Shown here: positions 24,417 to 34,142 of the stretch, in pieces
Layout of the letters: each line of letters starts with the position of its first letter
Position numbering within the stretch: the first letter of the stretch is position 1
Assembly (NCBI GenBank): GCA_024195265.1
Contig: JAJLRJ010000008.1
Span: 22,213,458 to 22,277,457 of the forward strand
DNA: 64,000 nt
Direction of reading: 5' to 3'
Origin: Dendrophyllia cribrosa
Lineage: Eukaryota > Cnidaria > Anthozoa > Scleractinia > Dendrophylliidae
Position numbers and translations under genes: made by a program
Notes under the pieces: generated by a model
The model's database searches: none
Seen by the model: only the letters and a program-made list of their open reading frames with translations
What the model was told of the DNA's origin: nothing

Positions 24417-25104
24417 CAGTCGAACCCCACTTTACGGACGCCCCGTTATTACGGACAGTTGTCTCGGTCCCGGCCGATCGCGAATGCCCATACATTTTCT
24501 CTAAAATTTACCCGCTTAATACGGACACCTGTTAATACGGACAACGAACAGTTTACTTCGTCCCGATCAAAACAATCTCATACAAAGTTAACTTCCTTAA
24601 TAAGGACAATTTGGCTAATTCTAAGCGATAAAAATGTTTTCAAATCAGGCTCCAAGTCATTCAGCTACACAAATGATAGAAAATTATAAACGTTTGTCTG
24701 ATCACAACGTTTTAGTGTCTAAGTGGGGTAAGATGCGGTAATTTACTGTATTTCTCCTTTAAAACAATAAAACACTTAAATTATGTCATCCAGTTAAAAC
24801 GCAAGACTCAGTCCTTCAGTAAGACTACAGTCATGCGTTCTGGAGAGCCATCTTGTTTTGCACTTTTTTTCCTTTCCATTTTGTTTAATTTGCTCCAGTT
24901 CTCCACTTCTTTAAGTCTTGGTTCCATTTCCTTTATCTTTCTTACATCTTCTGAATTGACAGACTATCCATTCCATTTCAATCGTTTGTTCGCTAAAAGG
25001 CGATTATAATCGATTTTAACGATTATAATCGATCCGTTTTAACTGTCCGTTGAAACGGATAGCTTCCGTGGTCCTTTCGGTGTCCGTATTAACGGGTTCG
25101 ACTG
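24417..25104. mobile_element. TA-flanked TIR element (pogo/Tc1-like MITE)
   Basis: CAGTCGAACCCCACTTTACG at the left mirrors TAACGGGTTCGACTG at the right, with TA at 24415-24416 and 25105-25106. The interior repeats TTAATACGGACA words. There is no transposase frame. Confidence 0.82.
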
Positions 25105-25154
25105 TAAATGATAAATGTGACACTCAAGATCCTGTCCACTAAAAAAAATAATTA

Positions 25155-25230
25155 GTGGCTGAGGTGGGATTCGAATTCACGACCTTCGGGTGGCTACTCC
25201 ATTGCTCTACCATCTGAGCTACCAAGCCAC
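25155..25230 (-). repeat. tRNA pseudogene or SINE head
   Basis: Seventy-six bases on the minus strand have an acceptor stem (GTGGCT/AGCCAC), a good D-arm (AGCTCAGATGGTAGAGC) and a T-loop (TTCGAAT). The anticodon stem has mismatches at both ends and the T-stem is weak. A T-run follows. Probably not functional. Confidence 0.55.
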
Positions 25231-25589
25231 GATGATAACAGCGCGTGGATTACATACACCTTGTTCGATAGTTTAACAGATAATATCCGCAATTATTATC
25301 TGTTAAACCATCGAATAACGGATTTATTATTCGACTAAAAAATTCTATTTTTTATAATAACTTTCGTCCTTGAACCGGGACACTAAGGTGTAATATGGCA
25401 ATCTACTGTGTACGCTCGGATAGTTTGCGTGTTCTCTTTTCCTTATATGGTAAAATGACGTCACAGTCGAATAACCTAGCTAGAACAACCTAGCTCCTGG
25501 GTATCTAACTGAGCTTTACCACACAATATCTCAAATTCATAAGTACAATACCAGAAGCAAAAGTAGTCTAAGCTTGCAGAAGTGTTGTA

Positions 25590-25880
25590 CTTCACTTGCC
25601 CAACAATAATTTGCGTACTGCGGCGCCTGAACTACAGAACTGCCGTTCCATAAATGCTTTTAAACGCAAATTGAAGGCGTCATTGCTAAGTGAGTGGCTC
25701 AATAGCTAATTTCTCTGAGCAACTCAAAATTTTTATCTTTGTAATAGTATTGCATTCGTTCTATATGTCATTTCCATTATTGTAATTTCTATTTCTTTAT
25801 TTTATTTATTATAAATTAGTTTGGAAGATCCCATTTGGGAAAACTAATAAAGGATATTGTATTGTATTGTATTGTATAAA
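25590..25880 (+). mobile_element. 3' end of a CR1/L2-like LINE
   Basis: The plus strand codes LQNCRSINAFKRKLKASLL before a stop at 25706-25708. This is like the C-terminus of CR1-type polymerases (SI-x-FK-x-LK). The 3' UTR ends in a TATTG pentamer repeat at about 25857-25876. Everything upstream is missing. Confidence 0.65.
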
Positions 25881-25904
25881 AAACAATAATCTAGCTGTTA
25901 TTTC

Positions 25905-26475
25905 TATACACGCTTACGACGTAAGCATGAAAGCGAGGCCTAAGGGCCACCAAATTTCCCGCGAACTTTAAAAAAGTAAATATGGTGGCGGAAACAACAG
26001 CGATTTGCGATTAAGAGATTAAAAAATAACCCTAGAAGATATTTCTGGAGCAGTTATAGTTAATGAAAGTGACGTTGGAAAGTGGACGGTGGAGAAACCA
26101 CCCTTCGGCAAGGATCCTTCGGAAATGTATGAAACGTCAAATCTTTTCTATTATCGGAACGATCTTTACAAAGCGCAGTGGCGCAGCATTTGTGAGCTAT
26201 TTTTTGTAGCAGTTGTTGGCTGCCTTCTGCCATTTTAATAGGCAATTTGCACGATGGCGTCATTTGACTACAACTACCAGAATTCATTTGGTTTTTCTTT
26301 TCTTATTTAAATTTTGTAATCCCAGTGCGGTTTAAATAACAATAGCCCTAATTTGCACTACAAAACAAAAACTGAAGGATTCTGGTAGTTGTAGTCATAT
26401 GACGTCATCGTGCAAATGGCCTATTGCGATGTGGCCCTTAGGCCTCGCTTTCATGCTTATGTCGTAAGTGTGTAT
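25905..26475. mobile_element. TIR element containing a THAP-domain fragment
   Basis: GCGAGGCCTAAGGGCCACC at the left mirrors GTGGCCCTTAGGCCTCGC at the right, with further pairing out to TACACGCTTACGACG. Inside lies a minus-strand frame that reads as a THAP zinc-finger start, plus a second inverted pair (about 26233-26284 and 26377-26424). Confidence 0.78.
26060..26287 (-). pseudogene. THAP zinc-finger fragment
   Basis: Residues KCCATALCKDRSDNRKDLTF followed by HTFPKDP match the start of a THAP (C2CH) domain: paired cysteines, then the F-H-x-FP-x-DP box. The frame then loses similarity; no tryptophan, second cysteine or AVPTIF-like end is found. THAP domains are the DNA-binding parts of P-element-type transposases and many host regulators. 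This one is trapped within a short TIR element and is broken. Confidence 0.65.
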
Positions 26476-26481
26476 TACACA

Positions 26482-26666
26482 ATAGGCCATTTCCGAGTTA
26501 CGTTACGCCTCGTTGTCAAAGCGAGGCTAGGTGCACAACCTTCATATGGAAATGAGTCGAAATGAGTTTTTATTCAAATGCACATAAAACTCATTTCCAT
26601 ATGAAAGGTTGTGCACCTAGCCTCGCTTTGACAACGAGGCATAAGGTAACTCGGAAATGGCCTATT
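26482..26666. mobile_element. Palindromic MITE, family B
   Basis: AATAGGCCATTTCCGAGTTA and TAACTCGGAAATGGCCTATT close a long hairpin. The arms contain GCGAGGCTAGGTGCACAACC and its complement. It is related to 11348-11520. Confidence 0.85.
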
Positions 26667-26843
26667 AATATACAGCTATTTCAATTAACGTTGTGGGATG
26701 AAAAAGGCAAAAATCCAAGACCGCAAGGTAGTGTGGGATTCTTATGCAATCGCTATTTACAACTACCCATACTTTCTTGCGGTCTTGGCTTTTTGCCTTT
26801 TTGAGCTTTCATCCGACAACGTTAATTGAAATAGCTGTATATA
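26667..26843. mobile_element. Palindromic MITE abutting the previous one
   Basis: ATACAGCTATTTCAATTAAC and GTTAATTGAAATAGCTGTAT are exact complements. The inner arm word CAAGACCGCAAG is also mirrored. It begins where the preceding element ends. Confidence 0.85.
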
Positions 26844-26966
26844 AAGAACGCTAAACCGACTCGGCTGGTCCTCCGCTGGGTATACTCTCCTCGATCGTTT
26901 TTTTTTTTTTTGATCAACGGTGGAAAAATAAACATGCGCTGAACGGAGGGGTAACGATGGTTCTGT

Positions 26967-29900
26967 TCACACCACTGGGGTCAACTCTTGACCGCTAGCT
27001 GATTCCACGTCACCGTTTTGTTCACCGCTTTCCGCTTGTTTCTCTTTGTCGGATTGTTTTCCCTTGAACCTGGTTGGCAGCTTCAAGGGCAGGTTACCGG
27101 TGACGGTGTTCAAAGCCAAGTTAGCTGCAGTGATAGCACCGGTTGCTGAGCCGGGTATGTGCATGCGCATTCGCTTCTGTCTCTCTTCGATGTAAGCGCT
27201 GACTGAGCAGAGGACACTGGACAGAACACAAAGACCAATTGTGATGAGCACGATGGTGAAATTAACAGCGATCGTCTTGCTGTGGTCCGACGATCGCAGC
27301 TCGCCGTCGTTCACGACGTAATCTCCAAATCCAATCGTAGAAACACTGATAAAGAAGAAATATATTCCTTCAATGAACGACCAGTTATCGGTGTATGACG
27401 TCAAAAAGGCACCAAAAATGATCATAAGGAGCATTAGTACGAAGGTGACGACGGTGCTCTTGAGTTCAGCGCGCCCCGACACCACCCCAGTGGTTTTCTC
27501 CATAAAGCGAATAAAGAGCCGGATGGCCAAGCTCACGTGATTTCCTACGCTGATTAGCATAAGTCCTGCGATCGGTATGGAGAAGATGCTAAAGAATATA
27601 CAGAACAACTGGCCTTGCCAAGTATGGGGTGAAATGTGACCATAACCTGAAACAGGAAGGAAGGAAGAAAGGATGTGAGGTCGTGTTGCAATAAGATGGG
27701 CATGCGCAGCTTCATTTTACCCCAGCTTGCAGCGTCAGTCACTGTTGCTTTGGTGAAATACACCTTATTCCAAAATGGCGGCCAATTTATTATTATTTTA
27801 TATGCATGCAAGAGATTATAATTATTTTCTCTTGATGCATGTTAATTAGCCCTCTTGGCCTCATTTTCGCTTGAAAATTCTTTTGTATTTTGCACATGCT
27901 GACGAGGCCAAGAGGGCTAATTTACATGGATATAAACGAATAATAAAATGGCCGTCATTTTGGAATAAGGTGTATAACTTGTCGAATGAATATGTTTGGG
28001 TTGGACCGATTTAAATGGAGGATATTAACTTAAAAATCAACTGAATATAAGGCATTTCTTCATGCATATAAGTTTGTTACATGTCACCGCGCTTATTGAA
28101 GTTAGTTTGTCCGTTAACCCTCTAACACCCAAGAGTGCCAAACATCAAAATTCAAGAAAAAGCCAAATTTCATTTTGTAAAATGTTGATAAACAAATGGT
28201 ACCATGCGAAAGTATTGCCGAAGAAGTTTCTTTTGAATGGTCACACCATAGGATTTCTTTAACAGACTCAAAAGTTAGAACTGCAGTACATGTCTCCACA
28301 ACTGACTCTGGGATTGAAAAGGTTAAGACAGCATTTACAAATTCTTATTGAAATAAAAAGCTTTTCTTACTCAACATACCCTGCTTGCAGAGTCGCCTTC
28401 GATCTTCCTAGAAAAATTGGGAAGAGGAAGGAGATTTTTCTAGGCCAGGAAGATCGAAGGAGACTCTGCGAGCAGGGTATGCTCAACAGTATTCCGAGTA
28501 TGAATATGAAAATATGAAAATCATGCAGTGAACTGCGGATAAACATGTGTGAAATGGCCGTTCAAGCCTGAATTTATTCAGGTTGCTTTTTCGACTGTAA
28601 TGATTACAAATTTCACTCAGTTATACCTACCAACTCAAACGCATTATGCGTGTGTCACACGCCTGCGGATCGAAAACATCGATCACACGCATACAGGACA
28701 ATTTCACACGCCTGACTCACAATTCCGGACTACTTGTTCATTAACGTGAAAAACTGAATTCAATTTCCACCCAAAATCGTCCAGTTAACGGCGCTAAATC
28801 TCTCCAAAATATGCGTGATCTCGTCGACAAGGCGCTATCTCGGCGAGATCGCGCCGAGCTTTTAAGCACTGCGGCATTCGGCAACCTTCGGAAATCATCT
28901 GAACATCTTCGGGAATCTTCGGAAATGTTCGGAAGTGGTCGGAACATCTTTGGCAATGTCCGGGAAGTCGTCGGAAACTTTTCGGAAATTCGGGTAATAT
29001 GGATACGAAAATCACACGCATTTGACTTAGGAAAAGTTGGCAGGCATACTCAGTATTCAGTATAACTTTCTTTTTTATTTTTAATCTGGGAACTGGATCG
29101 AGGCAGCGTTAACAATGTATTCACAAATGTATTCAAAATCCAGCCCATTCCGCAAAAAACTAATACAGTCGAACCTCGACCACCTCTCCTCAGCGACCAC
29201 TTTTTCAAGATACTACAAATTGTTGTTTTCAAATTGTTTTCATTATAGTTTGAACCTCTCGTAAGCGACCACCTGTCGTAAGCGAACGCGACTCCTTTCA
29301 ACGCTGGTGATTTGAAGTTTTCTATTGTTTTTTTACCGCTGTTAAGCGACCACTCGTCCATGTTAATTTTGGTTCCACTACAGACGAAAAATGAATCTGA
29401 ATCTCGTACAGTACAACTTCAATAAAACAGAAACTTTGTCCATTGCATCAAAACTTCAATATTCAAAGTGAAGACCCCCTGTGGTCTAAAAACAAGGGAA
29501 ATCTCACAGGAAAACATTTTTCGGTTCAGCTGGAGCTCAACTGCGGATCAATTTATGTTAGCAAGCTTCTCTTCGAGATTCCCGACCGGAATTGCCGACC
29601 TAAAAACAACTATACGATGTATTTCATTTTCTAAAACCAAAACTTATTGATCAAATAATTTTTATTTTAGCTCATGAATAATAATGTTTTCCTGTTAGAT
29701 TTTTCATTACTCAGTCAGTTCTAGAACGGTTCTGATAAAATATAAGAAATGGCTTATTGTTGTCGGTAATTGGCTGCTTGGTGACACAAGCCGGAATAAA
29801 TTGAAACCAGTCGGCCGGCTGCATGTTATAGTAATACAGTAAATTTCAAAACTGAAAGTCGTTTCTAAAAGTCATATCTTAAAAAAAAAAAAACAGTGAA

Positions 29901-30477
29901 AAATGTGCCATGCGGAACATAAGAGAAATAACTGAATACTTTTTTTATACTTTTTGCACTGATTGGTCTCAGGATTAAACTATTTTAGTCGTAGAAGACT
30001 CTAAAAAAGTGAACTTCGTTAGAAACCTGGGCCTCAGACAATTTCTAATTCTTCATAATTTTACCCTCGAAATTTTTCAACTCATTATCTCTTATTCATA
30101 AGTTTAGCATTTCGGTATAAATAGCAATTTATGCTACTCAAATATTTCGTCTCACCTATAGTTGTCATGATTGTAAAAGCAAAGAAGACAGAATTGCCAT
30201 AGGTCCAACGACTTAATCTCTCAGCTTCCTCTTTGTCGCTTGTTTCTTGTTTGAAGGCAGCTTCCAATTCCTCCAGCTCTGTCAAACTTACGTTGTACTT
30301 TTCCAGCAGGCTTTGTTTAAGTTTCGTCGTCTGCGATATTCCTGAAGTCGAGTCATTCTTTGCCCGTTCTAGCTCCATGAAAACGGCTGCTCCAACAAAC
30401 ATAACAAGCAGGCATAAAGCAATTTTAATGCAAAGCGATTTGGGCTCAAATTTGATCGCATCTTCCCCGTCTGTCAT
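26967..30477 (-). CDS. Two-pore-domain potassium channel (K2P)
   Basis: Two exons on the minus strand, 30477-30156 and 27646-26967, join through a phase-1 split glycine codon and encode 333 residues, a usual K2P length. M1 is at about 16-34. A charged, helix-prone cap segment (about 40-90, with NDS and NVS sequons) precedes pore 1, TTIGYGH (105-111). M2 follows the pore (about 121-142), then M3 (about 171-190), pore 2 STIGFGD (210-216) and M4 (about 233-256). The intron cuts pore 1 inside the filter glycine (residue 108). K2P channels dimerise in the plasma membrane and carry background K+ current that sets resting potential. The filter-adjacent His111 resembles the TASK-type proton sensor. 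The cytoplasmic tail is Lys/Glu rich. The 2.5-kb intron holds palindromic MITEs. Subfamily (TASK, TALK or TREK) cannot be settled by eye. Confidence 0.93.
27759..27975. mobile_element. Palindromic MITE in the K2P intron
   Basis: ACACCTTATTCCAAAATGGC and CATTTTGGAATAAGGTGT are inverted ends flanked by TA. The inner arms carry TTAGCCCTCTTGGCCTC and GAGGCCAAGAGGGCTAA. Confidence 0.85.
28368..28490. mobile_element. Small palindromic MITE in the K2P intron
   Basis: CATACCCTGCTTGCAGAG and CTCTGCGAGCAGGGTATG pair, followed inward by CCTTCGATCTTCCT and AGGAAGATCGAAGG. Confidence 0.8.
28660..29040. repeat. Low-complexity TCGGAA-rich stretch
   Basis: Bases 28880-28990 repeat ATCTTCGGGAATCTTCGGAA-like words. 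CACACGC words flank it on both sides (28660-28720 and 29012), hinting at a decayed TIR element. It lies in the K2P intron. Confidence 0.4.
29164..29383. mobile_element. Short pogo/Tc1-like MITE in the K2P intron
   Basis: ACAGTCGAACCTCGACCACC at the left and GGTTCCACTACAG at the right; the interior shows AAGCGACCACC words shared with 51776-52655. Confidence 0.7.
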
Positions 30478-31454
30478 TTTTGTATCCGGTTAAAATTAAG
30501 CCGTTGAATCTACAAATCTAACGGCATCATACTCAAGAGTTTCTTTGGTGAGACTGCGGTCGCAGCTGGCTCAAGCTGGCTTCACTCCAAGTTATTATTG
30601 AGTGCTTTGATTGGCAGAATGAGTGAATATATAGTCAAATTTCATTATGACGTGTTAAGTCATCACTTATCGAATCCAGGCTCTCCATGGTACCTGCTGT
30701 ATTTACAAAATCAGGGTACTTAGAAAGCAGAATACATTGAATATGGCAAATTAAAACTGAAGATGACACAAACGATCCAAATCGTTTGAAGTCTACCAGC
30801 TCAGTTATTGTAGACAATAACAATAATTTCTCAGCAAACTACAGGTTAGAATTGTGATGGTAATGAAGCACAAATTTTTATTTTCATTGTAGAAACCAAT
30901 TGTTTATGTGTTTTGCTTGTCAAAATTATATACAGTCAGGAGCTTATTACCCATAGGCTCCTGGTTCAGTTTAATTGCTTCTACATACAAAGATTGTGAC
31001 TGATGGTTCCATTCTAAATGCTGTAATTGATCTGATGGACTGATAAGCGTTCAAACGACGGACAAATTACTCAATTCTTTCTTGCTGTTTAATAATTAAA
31101 CGATGTTATCTACCTAAAAAATGTGGTCGTAGTATTGTATATCAATACTTGAGATGCGGTCATTTTTTTTATCTCAAAATGGAAAAAAAAAGTGAGGTGA
31201 TTGACAAAGTTGCATTCTTGTTCCCAGCACCTCTTGACTGTCTTAACCGCCGAGGGTTCTAGGGCGACTGAACGGAGGTCCATATATTTATTATTTCTGT
31301 TCTTGAGATCTTGCATCGCATTGTATACTGCATTTGGTAAACTTGGCATGGTCAACTTTCGCCAGCCCTAAATAGATTAGGTTGGTGGGAACCATGGACA
31401 ATCTACTATGGTGGACTCGGCTTTTGCTCGGGAAGATTTCGCCTATTTTTAGTC
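30478..31454. other. Upstream flank of the K2P gene
   Basis: It must hold the K2P promoter. No TATA box or other site can be named with confidence, and no exon is seen. Confidence 0.3.
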
Positions 31455-32777
31455 TTAAGAGCCAATGTCTGAAATTTTCGAAAATCGGGCGTCAGTCACA
31501 AAATTTCGGATTTCTTCATATTTTGCCCAAATAATCTCTATAGTGAAGTATTTTCAAAAATAACATTAAAAATTGTAACCGCGTTTTATTTTTTTCGAAA
31601 ACGGGCAAAGTTTGAAAAACGGCAAATCGGCGGCCTTTCAGTTGTGAAACTGGCGAAAAATTACACATTTTCATCTCGCTCGTACAGAAAAACGCGATGC
31701 CATACATAAATAAAATGTGGCCACAACATAAACACGCTCTTGTTCTTCACACTACTGTTATTTACTTTGGATTAGCAGTTGAAATAAGAATATTTCGGCC
31801 GTTAGAAGAAACATGATTTCTTCCATTTTAAAAATTAGCAAATTTGAACCACTTTCAACGCCGTGGAAACCCAATTGGTACGTTGAGTTTGAAAACAAAA
31901 TTAAGACAGTCTTGAAGCACAACTTCTGTTGTTTACTGTGGTGAAATATTTCTGGCGGCACTTTAAAAGTGCCCCGTCGAGAGACCAAAATGTGAAGCGT
32001 AGTTTGACACCAAGAGAACTCGTGACACGAACCTGAACGCCGACACTACGCACAAAATGTTTATCACAAAAAATAGTTCCTTTGAGATAGCCTTTTTCAG
32101 AATCGTAAGGACTTCAGAAGAACTTTATCTATCCTTTGCTAACTTAAAATGATATCTTTTTAAGCAGTTTGTTGGGATACGGAGTAGAGACACAAACATC
32201 ATGTTGTGCGACCTCACAAATAACAGCGATCAACACTTACCCGCTTTTTCATCAGAAAATTAAACTGACCCGAACCTTGAATTGCGTTTATAATAAAGAC
32301 AATCCTGCACTCCGATCCATTATATTGCTGTGTTTGGAATATCTGAGCCTTGTAGATCATATCATAGCGTTATTTACTCCAAATTTGTTAAAACAACAGT
32401 CGCTAAATGACAGTTCGAAAGTTTCCCACAATGTGTTGCAAAGAGATGGCGTGACGTGTAGCACACTGGAATTTGCTGCGTGCTTATGGTATCGGTCAAG
32501 GAAAGAACATTGCCGTGGAAAAGTAACAGGAGTAACGTCCGTTTTTGGAAATGTATAAAGTCTGTTTCCTTCGTTTTGGTACAATTTTAATTAATGTTCA
32601 AATCGTCTTTCAGGTATATTTCTGGGTATATTTGGTAGATAAATATACAGGTCATTTATGGGGGGGGGGGGGGGGGGGGGGGTGGGGGTGTCACCCTTTC
32701 ACTACGCCCCTTGCCGGCTCTTTTGCGATAACACACCGCCTTTATTCTGCTGCGAAGTTATGTTTTCAATACTCTTA

Positions 32778-32957
32778 TAAACTAATTTTGATTTTGAGGT
32801 GTCAACACTGCATTATATTGACGGCTAGTTGGGAGAAAATATATTCCGTATTGGGCGGAGTCGCGAAGCGACGGAGCCCAGTACGGAATATATTTTCTTC
32901 CAACGCCGTCAATATAATGCAGTATTGACGCGCGCCCAAAATCGAAATTAGTTTTGT
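32778..32957. mobile_element. Palindromic MITE nested in the large element
   Basis: CTGCATTATATTGACGGC and GCCGTCAATATAATGCAG pair, with inner arms GGGAGAAAATATATTCCGTA and TACGGAATATATTTTCTTCC. The outer words AAACTAATTTTGATTTTG and CAAAATCGAAATTAGTTT also pair. Confidence 0.82.
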
Positions 32958-33210
32958 CTAGATTTTTGAGACGTCAATACGACTTTATATTGACGTCTCA
33001 AAAGCAAGCAAAAGTAGCTGAGAATCGTGATACTATTACAGATGTGAGCTACAGCTGGCTGTCAGTTTTGTTTTCGGCTGGTGGGTTTAAAGCTGCTTCT
33101 GTGACATCTCCACCGCAAGTTACAGTCTCAACACCCATGTCCGATGACAAGGAAAACAGTCCTGAACGTCCAACATCCAATGTATTTTCATGCCCACAGA
33201 AAGGCTGCAT

Positions 33211-34022
33211 CCCGGGAAGGGGGGAGGGAGTGGGGTACTTCCCAAAAATACCTATACGGGTATGTGCCGCCTAACGGGGTCGTAATTTTGGGACTCCTGG
33301 TCTAGAACGAACGGGTATCCATTTTAGAGACATTTCCTAGAACGAGGTATAATATTTCGAACGCACGAAAGCTTCATAAGATGATGAATCAAGAAATTGT
33401 AGATCGCGACTTTATCTTCTGTTTGAAATCAAAGCAATTATGTTGCTTATTTGTGTAGAAGCAGAATTGTCGTATTTTGATGTATAAGTCGAACAAACAA
33501 AGAAATAACTTTTCTAAAAAAAATGGGCTACTTTGAAAGTTACGCAATTTCTACGAAATCTAAATTGAATACTGCGCAGGATATTCCAGAAGTGGTGTTG
33601 ACCTTGGGATTGTCTAGTTATACGCCCACTAGTACTCCTGACCAGAATCTGACTTTCAACGTCCACAAGGCCGTGGACAATCAGGGATAGGCGGCTGACA
33701 GCCCTGCGCGCTTCGAGGCTCTGCCATCCGAGATGGCATATCATTTCCGTATCATTTTTCTAGAATTAGAGTGTCAAAAATTGACCTATTTTTAGAATGG
33801 GGTAACATTTTGAGTGCAAATTCTTTCTAAAACGGGGTCTAAATTTGGAGACCCGGACGGCACATACCCAGCCAAAACATATCCGAGTACCCCCCTAGCC
33901 TGCGAGCAAGCTCTCGGGTTCGGGACCAGGCTCGCGGTTTGGGAGGGGAGGAGGTCCCCCGTACCCCTTCCCCCCAACCCCTAAGCCCGAGAGCCTTGCT
34001 CGCAGCCTAGTACTTCCCGGGG
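33211..34022. mobile_element. TIR element with CCCGGGAAG ends, carrying another MITE
   Basis: The left CCCGGGAAGGGGGG and CGGGTATGTGCCGCC mirror the right GGACGGCACATACCC and TACTTCCCGGGGG. It disrupts the coding relic. A smaller palindrome is inserted at 33898-34007. Confidence 0.7.
33898..34007. mobile_element. TA-flanked hairpin MITE, third nesting level
   Basis: GCCTGCGAGCAAGCTCTCGG and CCGAGAGCCTTGCTCGCAGG-type arms close on each other. TA stands at 33896-33897 and 34008-34009. Confidence 0.75.
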
Positions 34023-34142
34023 GCTCGTGGTTTCTTTCAGGTCTCCTCGCCATTCACTTTTTTCTCTAATCCTTTATTATTTTCATCTTGCTCTGTAACA
34101 TGTTGTATATATGGCAAATAAAGAATGAATGAATGAATGAAT
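34023..34142 (+). mobile_element. LINE 3' UTR relic ending in a GAAT repeat
   Basis: A pyrimidine-rich stretch with AATAAA and a terminal GAATGAATGAATGAATG is typical of a CR1/L2-type 3' end. No coding part is present. Confidence 0.45.

Noticed and set aside
25155..25230. Functional tRNA gene
   Set aside because: Anticodon and T stems contain mismatches and it is embedded in repeat sequence; better as a tRNA-derived relic.
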